Part shown: positions 1-12,365 of the stretch, in pieces
How positions within the stretch are numbered: position 1 is the first letter of the stretch
Layout of the letters: every line of letters starts with the position of its first letter
Origin: Phlegmacium glaucopus
Lineage: Eukaryota; Basidiomycota; Agaricomycetes; Agaricales; Cortinariaceae
Direction of reading: 5' to 3'
NCBI GenBank assembly: GCA_015039465.1
Contig: MU130011.1
Coordinates: forward strand, 6,912 to 70,911
DNA length: 64,000 nt
Position numbers and translations under genes: made by a program
The notes under the pieces: model-generated
The model's database searches: none
What the model saw: the letters and a program-made list of their open reading frames with translations, nothing else
What the model was told of the DNA's origin: nothing

Positions 1-1268
1 TACCATAACCCATTTCTTCACTTATTTTTGTCCTCCTCTTTGTACATTTGCCAACTAATCTATAATCCTGACTACTACGTGAAGGTAAAGTGTAATAGCC
101 ATAAAGAGGAGGGCGGAGGTGTAAAGGTGGGAGCGATGCTACAGTGAGGTGATGGTACTGAAGGAAGGAGAAGGGCGTGCGAAAGCGCAGAACGGCTCAG
201 GATATCACACGGAAAGTTTCAACTTCGGATATTAAATTATGTAATTCCGACTCTGTTAATTTAATATTGAACTGTCTGGGTACGGTCGTCGAAATTTCGG
301 CCCTCAATCCACGAAGGTACGGTATGGGTGAAAACAGCCAATACCCAAGTTATAATAAGGCTAGACCTCCTTCAAATAACTACAAGAGGACGTTGAGAGG
401 GAGGACAACACATGGATAGAAAATAAGGAAGTTCAGAACAAAGCAAATGGTTGGAAATAAGACTACTTAATGAACATGCCGTGCTCAAGAATTAGCTTAC
501 ATTGACCAACATAAGATCCCGGGTGTCTCTCTTTTAAGGCCAGCACCCCTAGAGTATTTGAGTAAGAGGGCAGGGCTACAATGAGAAAGGAGAAAGGGAA
601 ATGAGCATCATATATGGCATAAGAGTGACGTACCAGGAGAATGAGCACCGCATTTGAGGACATTCACAACATCTCTTTCTTTTTCAGAGAAGTTATCGGT
701 GAGACATGGTAGTCAGTTTTTGGTTCGATGGGGCCAAGTCGAAGTTATTCAACAAACGCCAGCGATATTCATGCGTGCGTGGAGTTGGGTGTAGCTTCGT
801 TGAGCTGCGATAAAGGGACAGAATGAGCAACAGGAGTGGCGCCTTGCGGTCTTCCACGCCACAGGATTCGCGCACCCCTTAGCCTCCATGGTTCCAGTTC
901 AACTGCAGGAACATTCAACGATAGGAAGGCATAGATCAGCAAACAAACTTACTCGTGAAGATCGGCATAGAGGAGTACAATTTGCATGTATGTGGTCTCC
1001 CATTAGGTCTGCTTGAAGACAGAAGCAGGAGATTGGCCCATCCAGCAGTTGTGTTGATGAACCTAGACAAGTATTCACTTAAAAAAGAAATGGAATTTGA
1101 AATCAATAGAAACTCACGTCTCCTGGAGAATATCATTTTGGACTTCCTTTTCGTCGCGACGATCCTTAACATCTTGCCCATGTGGATTGTGCCTCCCATA
1201 CCGCAGCCCCAACTCCCAAAGGATGGATATGGTTATAAAGTTCGTAGGTATCTGTGATGCCAGAGGCG
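1..1268. other. no gene recognised
   Basis: I see no recognisable coding region here. The open frames are short, overlap each other on both strands, and resemble no family I know. The only structured feature is a diverged copy of the arm of the palindromic repeat found at 2282-2462. Confidence 0.5.
151..230 (+). repeat. diverged single arm of the 2282-2462 palindromic repeat
   Basis: About 80 bp align with the left arm at 2282-2365. They share the order GGTAC, GAAGGAAG, GGCGTG, GAACGGC, GGATATC, CGGAA, then CAACTT and GGAT, with scattered substitutions. Only one arm is present, so it is an old half copy. Confidence 0.6.
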
Positions 1269-1724
1269 TTAAGGGTTTCGACAGTGCAAACCATGCCCAA
1301 TAAGTGGAGTGACCGGTCTGGGCAATAATGTGGTCAGGACCTCCACAATGTTTGCCGTTCCAGTCAGTTGGAATTTGGCCAGCAATGGTTCAGCTGAACT
1401 TGGGAACAAAGACACAGGCACCCTTGAATTTGACAAACCACCCTCACCCTCACCCGCCCAGATTTTGCACTTGTCTCCAAGCTGGAGGTTCAGATCAGAA
1501 ACCTCAATTGGCTCAACAAGATCATGGATGAGCTCGATTTCTTGGTTGAAGACCTTGTTGGGGTCAGAACCACGGAACAACTCGGGTTCTGTAGGGATGG
1601 ATGTTAGTGTAATCTCAAAAGAAACAAGAGCGTTCGTACCGATGAGACAAATTCCAGCGTGCAGAACTTCCTTCTCGTAAATACGGCAATGCCCCCATTT
1701 TCCCCCATTTTTGTAGGGCCGCAA
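1269..1724 (-). pseudogene. FAS2: fatty acid synthase alpha subunit fragment (ketoacyl synthase entry region)
   Basis: The minus-strand frame contains a run typical of fungal fatty acid synthase subunit alpha at the start of the ketoacyl synthase region: PELFRG, then NKVFNQE, ELIHD, PIEVSD and GDKCKIWAGEG. In the intact enzyme this is part of a cytosolic multifunctional complex of roughly 1900 residues per alpha chain. Here only about 100 residues are readable, and the frame slips after WAGEG, where the family continues with a W-F-A-K-F-K-K-G stretch. The same region recurs on the plus strand at 11730-11860 and 12366-12690. I read it as a captured or duplicated gene fragment, not a working gene. 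Confidence 0.75.
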
Positions 1725-2281
1725 CCTTCATAATCACAAACTACAATAGGTATGTACTGACATTTTCTCTTCCCTTTCCATTCTAATCAGATATATTAAT
1801 TGCTCGACTAAATGACGACCCGAGAAAATATTATGCGATGGTATACTTTCTGTAGTTCTCTGGATCGAAAACCTGTGGGAGGGGTTAGAAATAAGAAAAG
1901 GATTTTGAACCGTGGCGTCATATCCTTCAGAGATCCCTACAGAGCAGATTGGAATATGGTGCTCTATAAACTGCGGGTACTTGTTTCCTTCCGGACATTG
2001 AGCGGGATAAGCTCCTCACATCTTCAGCATCTGGTAATCTGCGGGGAGAAAGGTAATTAAAACCAATTGAGCATCACAAAATTTCACTCACTTGATAACT
2101 TCCAGTCCATCGCTAGCTGAGCCATCGCTATCTAGTGTCGTTCTCACAATCGCTGGTTCCGTTACCGAGCTTTCATGGTGGTATGAAAAGACCATTGAGG
2201 CTAAGTGAAAAGGTTACTTACTTGTTCATTCCAGCTGGACGTTGGAAGATCGTCAGGGACGGTACGGGCGATGGTGTGGTG
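1725..2281. other. no gene recognised
   Basis: I see only short open frames with no family resemblance. It is AT-richer sequence between the FAS2 fragment and the palindromic element. Confidence 0.4.
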
Positions 2282-2462
2282 GTGGTACGAAAGGAAGAGG
2301 AAAGGCGTGAGAAGTTGCGGAACGGCCGAGGATATCAATCGGAATGTTGCAACTTTGGGATCCGGTAGCCATTTTTTATCGGATCCCGAAGTTGCAACAT
2401 TCCGATCGATATCCTCGGCCGTTCCGCAACTTCGCACGTCTTTCCCCTTCCTTTTGTACCAC
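2282..2462. repeat. palindromic element with about 85-bp arms
   Basis: The left arm (2282-2365) and right arm (2378-2462) are inverted copies with only a handful of mismatches, separated by about 12 bp. Both outer ends read GTGGTAC when taken inward from each side. The structure would extrude as a cruciform, or fold as a long RNA hairpin if transcribed. It resembles a foldback MITE. I could not define a convincing target duplication. Confidence 0.85.
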
Positions 2463-2778
2463 TACCAATCACACCAGTCGCGCCTCCCTCTGCCCTTGTT
2501 GCCTGCCTTGTAAGTCATGTTTGTGTGCTCTAGTTAATATTTAGTTGTTTTATACCAAAATTTACACAATGAACTTGGCCTGAGTGACCAAAAGATCAAA
2601 GAAAGTCCTCACTGAGGCTGTGAATTGTTTTGTGCTTCCGAATGCGAGCCTAGACTTTGCAATGGCGGCATATTTCCGATGCTGACGATCTGGTTTCAGG
2701 GAAAAGCAGGCTTGGTATCATGAGCCAAGTATGTTGTATCCATTTCCCGAGTTCTTCATACTGAATCTGCCATCCTAG
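2463..2778. other. leader of the NGN/KOW gene, no exon identified
   Basis: The NGN/KOW gene's first recognisable exon begins at a splice acceptor (CATCCTAG) ending at 2778, so an upstream start exon should lie here. I could not identify it. Confidence 0.3.
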
Positions 2779-5301
2779 GTTCCTAATGAAGTTCGTCGTT
2801 ATCTCGATATTGAGGCTGAGGTGGACAACGAGGAGCCGAGTGCCGATGAGGCCGATGATGAGGATTTTGATGGTTCGTCCGATTATAATTTTGTTTTTTA
2901 TGCCTTTCATCTTGATTCAGCAGATTTTATCGATGATGACTCAGAAGAATCTTTTGCAAACAACTCACGTCCTCAAATGTACACACCCTTGACGACGCTT
3001 GAACAGGAAGATGCCCTCGACGTCCTCCTAGGAAGGATTAACGAACAGGCACAAATCCGATCGCGATCAATGGACTCCAGTGGCCAAGAATGTTGGACTG
3101 ACACCCTAGTTGGACGGCTACCAAGTACCACCGATTATCCGCTATGGCGCGTCCGGTGTAGGGTAATTCTATTTTTGTAACCGACAAGAAATCATTTTTC
3201 ACACCTAAGTTCTTAGATCGGCGCTGAAGAAGAGGCAATTTTTTCTTTGTGTCTGAGCGCAGCGGATCACCACAAATTGCGGTCATGTTTTACCTGTGGA
3301 TCGATACGAGGTTGGATATATCTAGAGGCCACTATGAACCCCGATCTCGTCCGACACCTTGCAGAACGCACTCCCGGGATTGTAGTCACACGACTGGGCA
3401 TTGAACATCAAATCATCCCATATCCAGATTCCATCAAGATGCTGAGTATGCACACCAGCGATGGCATTGTCGAGGAAGGAAAATGGGTCAGGGTGCGTAA
3501 GGGAAGGTACAAGGGGGACGTCAGCCTCGTTGTCGCAGTGGAATTCTGGGGAGCTGAAGTATTGCTGGTCCCTCGCCTAAAGTCACGTCTAACACACTCG
3601 ACACCAAATTCATTAAAGAGGAAGTGAAATACTGATATTCCTCAACCAGGATTATCCAACCCTGAGGACGCCAACAACATTCCTTGTCCCAGAAGGCTGG
3701 ACAATGGACATTATGCCTATATGGAGCATGTTTTCGAACATGGACTTATTCGCAAACAATTTGATCTCCATTCACTTTTGTCTGCTCCTACTAGCATGCC
3801 TTCTTGCTTGTTCTTCTTGTTCAAGCTAAGCAAGCATCCAAGCATCCCAGCATCCACAATCCCTCGGCCTCAAGAATGGGTTTTTGAAGTGCATGAGGTG
3901 GTTGTTATTTGCTCCTCCAAAAAAGAGGGTATTATTACTGCAATTCAAGTAATGCATGCAGAAGTTGAACTTACCCATGGCGAGGGGACCATCTCTGTTC
4001 CACTACATGACCTATGCAAAGTTTTTGTTGCAGGGGATTCTGTCAGCATCATGAGTGGCCCCTTGAATGGAAGAACTGGATTGGTCATTACCATTGACAA
4101 TGACATTGCCTATATTGTCGACAACTCCAGTGAAGGTGGCACTCTACACACTGATGGAAGTGATTCTATTCAGGTATTATAATAAGATACTAGTTTATAT
4201 ATTTCCTGACTTCTTTTCAGCCGCTTGAAGTTCATGTTAACTTGTTGAAGATTGGTGCTGCCTCATACCCACCTACACCACAGACCATGGGCTCTACTGG
4301 ACATTTCTTCAAGGTCAACCAGAACCCATGGCTCAATGTGCATGTCATGGTAGTTAAGTCTGGCCCTCACAAGGGGTATCAAGCTGTTGTCAAGAACATC
4401 CTTCCTGGCCAAACCACATTTAGTAAGCCGAGGCTTGAGATACAGTTTCTACATCTTGATCCCTCGAGCCCTTTCAAGAGAGTGATTGTTGATTATGATG
4501 ATGTTGTTGAAACTTCGTGAGTAATTTGATAGTACCTCTAATGAATGTTTTACCCAAAATTTGAACTCAAGAACACGACTTAAGCTTTTTAACTACGAGC
4601 CCACAAAAAATGTCATCCACACATCCTTGCACTATCAGGAGCAACCATCATCACTGGAGGCCTCAACACCTGGTGGTGCCACTCCTTTGCCTGACTTTTC
4701 ATCATTGACACCAGCATGGGATCCATCATCCCGTTCTCCTATTCCAGAGTTGTCCACATTCTCAAACCCATCCCATATGCCCTCTTCTCCCCTCACTTCC
4801 TCAGTTGCTAGCACCAGCCAGGTTGCCAATAGCCCACAGGTGCCAACACATTTTTTTTTCAATAGGTGCTTGATTGGTGCAACACTAAAAGTGGTGGTAA
4901 ATGGTGGCGAGTACAAGGACAAAGAACTTGATGCTTACCTTGTGGAGGCAAATGGACAGTTAGTTATCCGATATAATCACTACAGATCTTCAATTCCCCT
5001 TCAACATGACTGGGTCACTGCAAAGCATCCATGTCCGCAACGTGACAAGGGGCTTCTTGTTGTTATCAAAGGTGAACATTGTGGTAAATATGTTCGATGA
5101 ATTCAGCATCGAAATGAGAACAAACAAGTCATCATGATTCTGGCTGTTATCCAGAGGGGAGGTGGTGTTACAGATGTGCTTTCAGGTGAACATCTTGAGC
5201 TTTGCCCTGAATTTCTTTGTGTTGCATCTGAAACAAAGGAGGAAAAGAAGTTGGGCAATGCATTATTAGCTTATCTACGTCAGCAGTCTCAGACCAAATA
5301 G
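2779..5301 (+). pseudogene. Spt5-like NGN/KOW-repeat protein, broken by stops
   Basis: The exons encode an acidic N-terminus (2779-3162), then an NusG-N-terminal-like region in the second exon (from 3217) with RGWIYLEA followed by WVRVRKGRYKGD and LLVPRL. This is the NGN-KOW arrangement of elongation factor Spt5. Further KOW-like segments follow: DSVSIMSGPLNGRTG near 4035-4080, VMVVKSGPHKGYQAVV near 4345-4395 and LLVVIKGEHCGKYV near 5053-5095. A Ser/Pro-rich linker lies near 4640-4860. Spt5 proper binds RNA polymerase II; this is a relative, not the housekeeping copy, and I recall related genes being numerous in Agaricomycetes. In-frame TGA codons at 3625-3627 and 5098-5100 interrupt an otherwise continuous frame. 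Both sit where a CGA arginine codon would fit. The last readable codon is TAG at 5299. It converges on the Tnp2 gene, 280 bp away. Confidence 0.75.
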
Positions 5302-5581
5302 TAATTGTCAACATATCTATATCATACTGTATATCCCATCTTGTTTTGTATATGCAAAACTGCCACAGGCTTTGCACAATATTTCGCTATGATTGATCCA
5401 AGGTCTAATTGAAACTCTCTTGACATGAACATTTTGGCTGGGTCAGGAGCATATGAGAAAATTTTATTTCAATTGGACTGATAATACATCAGTCAGTCAA
5501 TCAAGTATTTACATTATACCGGGCTGGAATATTCTTCACTTCCATAGCAGCTATAACTTGAGCCTAGACCTTGGATCATTG

Positions 5582-8539
5582 TTATATAGCACCCCCTATA
5601 CCTTCATTTATTTCACCTTCCCCACCATCACTGTCTTCAATTCCACATTCCTCAGGAGTTAACATTGCCAAGCCAGGATGTTTTCTGAGAATCCAGACTG
5701 AATTCTTTCCAGCCCATATTCCCACAAGACTAATAATGTCATTGGCATTTAGTGCAAGCATGGTTCCTTCCTGCCACTGCCCTTCTAGACAATTCAAAAT
5801 GCGCTTGACGTTGACAAGGGGTTTGTAGATAACAAATATGCAAGGGTGACCAAGGTCAATTTGATAAAAGGACAAGGCTTCACCAAATATTGAAGTAGAT
5901 GTTTGGGGATTTTGTGCCTAAGATGTTTAGTTAAAAATGAGCATTTTTAATAAAATAGTGCAGATTAAATGTACCTCAAACCAAAAAGATTGCCGCTGTA
6001 CTCGATTCTTTGCTTCAGTAGAACGACTTGAAAGTACATGTCCATTCAGAAGCTTTAATTTCCCCCATCGTGAATATGGAATATCCCCTCTACTTGCTAT
6101 AGTTTGTTTCAACAAGACTGAGATGGAAGCCAGCTCTTTCTCAATAACGGGTGTCATAGAATTGTATTTTTTGTAGATCTTGTGTTGTTGAATTGGCTGA
6201 AGGACTGTCTCCAAGTCTGATTTTTGTTTGCGATTAATGTCCAATGTTGGATAATAAAGGCATAAAATCTTGATCAGCTCCTTTTCATAGATTAGATTTG
6301 TCAAATTTGCAAATGGGGCTTTCTTGGATCGGATCATTCTTCCTATTTCTCCTATACTGCGTTCAACTGTGGCCTGAGAGCCTAGACGAATAGATCCATT
6401 CCATCTAATATGGTTGGGGACATGGATCAGCTGAAAAATACATAATCTCATACGATTTATTTTTTCAGGATCATTTCCAACATACAATTTCTCAAAGCCT
6501 AGCAGGAATTTAATAATTAATTCCTGCAGATAGGATAGATCTGCATCTGTTCTTTTGGTGTTTGTCATAGCAAATTCAATTATCTCAACAAACTGTGAAA
6601 AGTTCTGCAAGACTGATGGGTGCATTCCTGTTTCTATTCCAATTGGAATGATATACCAATGAAGTAATGCCATCCACTCATAAATCTTGTATTGGCTTTG
6701 TCGCTTTAGATAAGGATCCCGTACAGGGCCACAAAATACTGGTGGAAGGGTTTTTATTGCTTCTGGAATGAGTGCTCCAAATTCTGAAACACGATGGAAA
6801 TGGATTGGATCATTCTTGTCACTAATAGTTGTCCATAGATCCCAGATAAATAAGACTTCATTTTCATAGAATAGATGAAAGGGGTCAATGGGGAAGAATG
6901 TTGGATGAATAAAGGCTTTGCTAGCTGCACACAATGGAATCCGTGAAATGCCTGTGGCTTTAACAATGTTGGCCTTGTCTTTTTTGGTCTGTGCATCCTC
7001 CAGTTCTTTGATAATCTTCCAATACTGGCTTTGAGTTCTTAGTGGCAAATTGTATAGATCATATCTACTAGGGCGATCTGGGTTGTAGGTAGAATTTTCA
7101 GGGGGGGCGCTTGGATAATAAAGTGCCTTTGAGCCCTTTACACGACTTGAACGAGCACCTTGGACCATGCTAAATCTGTCTCCAAAAATTGCCATATGCC
7201 CTGCCATTCCATTTATTTTTGCTGATCCTAGCATATCTCCTAAAGCCATTGTAATAGCAGCATGATTTAGAAAATAGGATGAATCAACTGCATCATACAT
7301 CCAAATTCCTTCAGATGCTTTTGCCATTTCTGTAAATGTGATCCATAGAAATGATTCAATATCCCCTGGAGAGTAGGGACCAGGAGTTGCACAAGTAACT
7401 GCAACCTGCTCCCCATAGCGGATTGTTGCAGGTAAGTTAAGAATGATAATAATCAATAGCCAAGTGTTGGATTGTTTTTTCATTGTCAGTTGGGCACCAT
7501 CAGTGGAGAGTGCAAATGCAACATCTCGAGGATCCTTAAACAGACCAAGTTTCTCATATAGCATTTGATGAATTTGACCATTTCCATAGTCAGAATATTG
7601 GCGCACAGGTGCATTAGGATCTGTAGTCATTCCATCCACAAGATGTGGATTATTTGCTGCTGTTGCAATAAGATGCAGTACTTGTTGGAGACAAGAATCT
7701 CGATTGCGCATCTCAGATGATGTTTCTGCATTTGCATATAATGCCCTAATGGTATCCATGACTGGGAGAACTTGAACTTGTGCAATTGGCTGCTTGACCC
7801 CTTTTGAAGTTTTGCGGTATCTTGGAGTATCGCAAACAGGACCAGAGCTGGGTTTGTATGGACATTTATCTAAATGCTCATACTGTCCTGTGTACGCAAT
7901 GCAACTTTTGGGGCAAATATCAGCTTTTGTAGCATGAAATCCAGTAAGTTTTATAGCAAGTTTTCTGGCCTGATATAGAGTCAAGATTGTAGCACCAGTA
8001 TGGGTTGCCAAGACTTTGGCATGCATATTATAAGCTTTGACCATTCCATTTGATTTTTTCCAGGCAATAAAATGCTCAAGTGATATCTTCTCATCCAATG
8101 ACAATTCATCAATGTCCAATCCTGTTTTTATGTCTGGAGGACATTCAGCAGGAGGTTTATATCCCCCTAACAATTGATCTCGCATTTTATCCAAGACATC
8201 AGGAGTTTCAAAGAACTCTGCATTTATGTCTGAGTCTGAGCCATCACCAGGAAAGTCATAGAGCTCAGGTGATATACTAGAGGATTCCCCAGATTCTGAG
8301 ACCATATCTGAATCCAAGACATCTGAATTGCTATTATCTTCACTGAGTGAGATTGGTTCTCCATGAAGCATTGCATTATCATAGACCAGATTATGAGCAA
8401 AGGCAGTTATACCAATGCTAAGATCACTTGTGTCTGAGTTTGTGCCTGCATCTGTGTCTGAGTCTGTATCTGAGTCTGCATCTGCATCTGTATCTGTGTC
8501 TGGATCTGTGTGGGCACCCAAATCAGTGTTGAGGTTCAT
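5582..8539 (-). CDS. Tnp2-type (CACTA/EnSpm-like) transposase
   Basis: The main exon (8539 down to 5975, 855 codons) joins through a GT-AG intron (5974-5918) to a final exon ending at 5582, giving 966 residues in frame. The N-terminus is a low-complexity Asp/Ser/Thr tract. Next comes CPKSCIAYTG with a following CP pair, the zinc-binding signature of basidiomycete Tnp2 transposases, then a DGAQL segment that probably carries the first catalytic Asp of the DDE core. A GMAGH motif and a long helical region follow. Upstream, additional acidic exon-like pieces (about 8620-8670 and 8760-8830) suggest the real start lies further 5', near 8860. No internal stop is visible, so this copy could be active. 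I did not find convincing terminal inverted repeats around it, so element ends are undefined. Confidence 0.8.
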
Positions 8540-8869
8540 ATCCTCAGTGCCTGTTATTTATTGGAACAATAAGATAGATATATGATTAAAATTATGGGTT
8601 ATCATACCATCAGGACTGTCAATAGTACCATCTGTTGAATGAGAACCTTCTTCCGAGTCACCATTTCCTATCAAATTGGCAATCCAAACAAAAATTGATT
8701 TGGTGTTATTATTGTCCTATATTATGCAAATTGTACTCACACATACCCTCATCTACTCTGTTATCAGCACTTGCACCCAAGCCACTTCCCTCTTCCAATT
8801 GAGTATTGTCACCTGCTATATCTATATTTCGCCATTTAGCCAAGAATTAGACACGTATTCAAGTTCAAT

Positions 8870-10163
8870 CTAACACACCTTGATATACAATCTTTGATTG
8901 ATCTTCACCTGTTAACAAAAACTGGGTAGTGCGGGCGATGCAGTACTCGCGGTGGTGCCTTTCATTTCCAGAGCAGAACTCAAGCGATCTCTGATCTGCG
9001 CTGAGATGTAGCTTTATTGTTCTGGAAGTTAAGTTGTTGTGCGGATTACCCTCGCACTTTGAACAATAGCACAGCATGATCCTCGTACACAAAGTCAAGG
9101 TCTTAGGTGGTGGTGTCAGCCCAAGGAGTCGCGCTGTTAGAAACGAGCAAGAACACACAGAGCTGAAAGTTGTCATCAAGGTCGGAGACGGAGACATCAG
9201 ATAAGAGATGGATGGAAGAGCTGACATCATGGTCACATGATTTTGAGCTGCTTTTGGAAAACAGTCAAGAATCAATATTTACCCATTCAAATCCTATAAT
9301 CTGAAATTTTAGAGGTAAAACTTATAGATAGGTACATCTTAATATTATGGGGACTTGCTATTTATTGATAACCATCCCGAACGTGTGGTCGAACAGTAAT
9401 TTTGCCTTCAACGATGTTCCGGCGGAGTTTGAATTAATCATTAAGAATTCGGTTGATCTTTCAACTCGTTTCCTCTGTTGCCTTGGACTGCCTCCCCGCT
9501 CTCGTGGGATGTAGGCACGAATCTTTGCTATCGGTAATGGTGTGGGTAGGAAGGATGTGAAAAGGGGGGACACAGGCAATGGGAGGCCCTCAAGGTGCAT
9601 CAAGAGGTGAGCCCCCGGCTCCATCTTTCCGGCTCCTCCTTTTTTGCTGCCACCACTGACAACTGGAAATCCACAGAGATCCACCACGACAGACAGGGGT
9701 CACCCACCGCATACGGAGCGACCCACCTCCGCATGGATGAGAAACTCAACACCAAGGCCCCTGCATCTGCGGATACTGGTCCCTCATCAAACTCTGGGAA
9801 CGTACACGCGTTAAACCCATCGAGCTGCCTCCTGTGGGCTCGTGCTGTGCCTCTTCCTCCTTACCGGATATTTCTGAACCTCCGATTGCAGCAGAGGCAC
9901 ACGCAAAGTGCATCGCAGGATGGGAACGGCGCTGGATCTATCAAGTTCCGATGGTAGGAATTGATATTTGTGGATTCGGTATGTTCTCTTTTGTGTGTTT
10001 TATATGTTTTTTAAGAGCCTGAACATCGTCTCAACCAGAGGAACAACATCGAGACTCTTGGGGAACAACTACTAAATTCAAGTTCTCAACCCAGATGAAA
10101 CGACAGTTTATCCATCATCGTTACCAAGATTCTTCTCTCCCCTCTATCGATGTGCTTGTATAA
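8870..10163. other. no gene firmly recognised
   Basis: The window between the Tnp2 leader and the XRN1 fragment has short overlapping frames. One plus-strand stretch (about 9700-9960) reads smoothly in codons and contains GWERRWIYQVPM, so it may be another host-gene fragment like its neighbours. I cannot name it. Confidence 0.35.
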
Positions 10164-10560
10164 TGGAAGCATTCAATCTACCTACTTTGGATGGACTACA
10201 CCTCATTCCAGGGCTCTGCAACGAAACTGCTCTAGGTGTGGAACGCATGGCAGGGTTCCCATCTCTCCACACCCTCCGACTGTCGACATACCGCTTTATT
10301 AGGCCATCATGGGGTCAACGTACACGGAACAGAAAGCCATGACAAATCCATGATCATCCATATCAAGAACACATATGAAGACGGGAAAACACGAGACATC
10401 GCACGAGGGATGGTTAATGAGAGGACATTTATGAATTGGCCATTTTTGCAGGAAGGGTTGGTCGTTGCTGTTTCGGATTTGATGTTCAAGTATGAAAAGT
10501 TCATGGTTACGCCTGGAAGTCCTGCGAAAGTGATTTCTACCCCTCATGGATCGAATCATT
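10164..10560 (+). pseudogene. XRN1: 5'-3' exoribonuclease XRN1 fragment
   Basis: The first reading frame gives AFNLPTLDGLHLIPGLC and AGFPSLHTL. After a frame change near 10290 it continues as HHGVNVHGTESHDKSM, NWPFLQEGLVVAVSD and GSPAKVISTPHG. These match the region behind the catalytic domain of cytoplasmic Xrn1, the enzyme that degrades decapped mRNA. The full protein is about 1400-1700 residues; only around 130 are present. The 1- or 2-base frame slip and the abrupt junction with FAS2-derived sequence a few hundred bases later make this a decayed fragment. Confidence 0.75.
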
Positions 10561-10939
10561 GGAAGTCGAAAACTGATGTAAAGATATCTTTTTGCAGCGA
10601 AAAATCGTGTTGACGCATTCCTCTAGCATAATATCAATAGCGGTATCAGTCAAGAGTTTTACATCTAGCCGAGTGTCGCTCAGGCCGCTCGCAATGCCAT
10701 TGATATTCAGTATGAATCGAGGTTGATCGAGTCTCGTGTTTCTTCTAAACCGTTCGTTTCTTTCCCAGGTATCGATTATTTGACTATTTCTACACCACTT
10801 CCTGCCATTCTCATGTGGACGGAACCCCGTTCTCCACCCACTTTGGTTCAAGTATCCAAAAGATTCCAACATGCCCTCCATCATTAATTCTTCTTCGGCG
10901 ACTCCATCCTCGTTTCTTCTGTCACAAACGACAATGCTA

Positions 10940-12240
10940 CATTTGTCTCTATCTGCCTGCCTCAGGATACCTTCTACGACTTTGCGACTTTGGCTTCTGT
11001 CCAAGGTGCCGCATTGAATATCTCCCGGCAACGTCAACTTCACGCAAATACCGTTGCTCAGCTGGAGGAGGATCCTGGGGGCCGTCTAACGACAGCCGAT
11101 CTTGAGATCACCGCTCGCTGCATCGCCCTCCTTAACCGTGCTGATCTGGACATGCTCGAGTACACGCAATACAACATCGACCATTGCGATCCTTCCAAAA
11201 GTGAAACCTATAAGCTCGCCAGAACTCATCAACGACACTCGCAAAGTCTTGGGCAAGCCCCTAATGTACAAAGATGGTAAGGTTTTCCTCTTATTTTCGT
11301 TCTTGATCTAACTTCGGTTCATAGTCACCTTCCCAACTGCTCCTCATACAGAGGTTACCGAGAAGCACAAAATCAAATACTCGGAAGTCGTGCGCAAAAA
11401 TGTCCGCAAGCTCGAGGCTTGCGTCGAAGAAATGACCAGCAGCGAGATCAGCAACGACCAGAAGAACCTCATCAAGGCTCTTTATGAGGGTGTCGTTCGC
11501 TCTCTGCACAACTCTCCTGATTCCACCTCGCTTTCTGATCTTTCACACCTCCGAGGTCTTGTCGATCTGGAAAAGGTCGTCGTTATCACCAGTTACGGCG
11601 AAGTCGGACCTTGGGGTAGCTCTCGCACACGATGGGAGATGGAGGCTCGCCCTTCACACTGGTATCCGTCTCATTGGTACGAACTTCTCCCTCTTTTTTT
11701 GATATTCGGCTGACATCATATACATAGAACCTGAGTTGTTCCGCAGTTATGACTCCAACAAGAAGGTCTTCAACCAGGAAGTCAAGCTCATCCACGACCT
11801 CGAACCCATCGAGGTGTCCGACTCCGAGGCACAGAAGTTCAAAGTCGGAGCAGCTCCAGACACCCGACCATACATCCAATCCCAAGCGTGCCCAGACCAC
11901 CTTGCTCATCGCGACAGCAACAGGGAGAACATTCCCCCCTTCATGACCTCCCCTATCAACGCCGGTGTTACGCCCAGGTCTGTGAGGGCCCTCAGACGCA
12001 ACGCGACTGAGATGATCATACCTACACGATCACGACCAGGTGCGTTGGATCGAGATGGAATTTTCTTTGTTCCATATGCTCATCTTCTCCCTTAGCTCTC
12101 CGATGAAATGGGTGTTCCTACTGTGCGCCTTCATGGCGATGCCAAGGCTCGAGCTGCGGAGAAGGGAATCTCGAAGGTTTTGGTGTCGCTCAGCCATTCT
12201 GAGACTGTTGCGATTGCGATTGCTCAGGTGTCTTCATAAT
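10940..12240 (+). pseudogene. FAS2: fatty acid synthase alpha mosaic fragment (central, KR-end, KS-start, PPT pieces)
   Basis: Several consecutive FAS2 pieces occur in the right order but with pieces missing. They are: a central helical region with LNRADLDMLEYTQYNIDHCDPS; VLGKP followed by [10 protein letters not shown] and [22 protein letters not shown] from the end of the ketoreductase part; then PELFRS, VFNQE and IEVSDSEAQKFK from the start of the ketoacyl synthase. At 12100-12230 GVPTVRLHGDAKA and SLSHSETVAIAIAQ match the C-terminal phosphopantetheine transferase domain. Most of the synthase domain is absent between the last two pieces. Frames change between pieces, some at plausible introns. 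It is a deletion-ridden pseudogene or shuffled capture, not a working synthase. Confidence 0.75.
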
Positions 12241-12365
12241 TCTTTTTACATTTTCACTTGCGGACACGTTCTTTTCCTCCCTTACACCTCTCGTCATCAT
12301 TAGAATCCATGCATACTACTTACATTTGTACGAACTTGATATTAGACTGACATCATATACACAGA

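Noticed and set aside
10537..11043. 168-codon minus-strand frame opposite FAS2/XRN1 pieces
   Set aside because: It is the antisense shadow of plus-strand fragments with clear homology.
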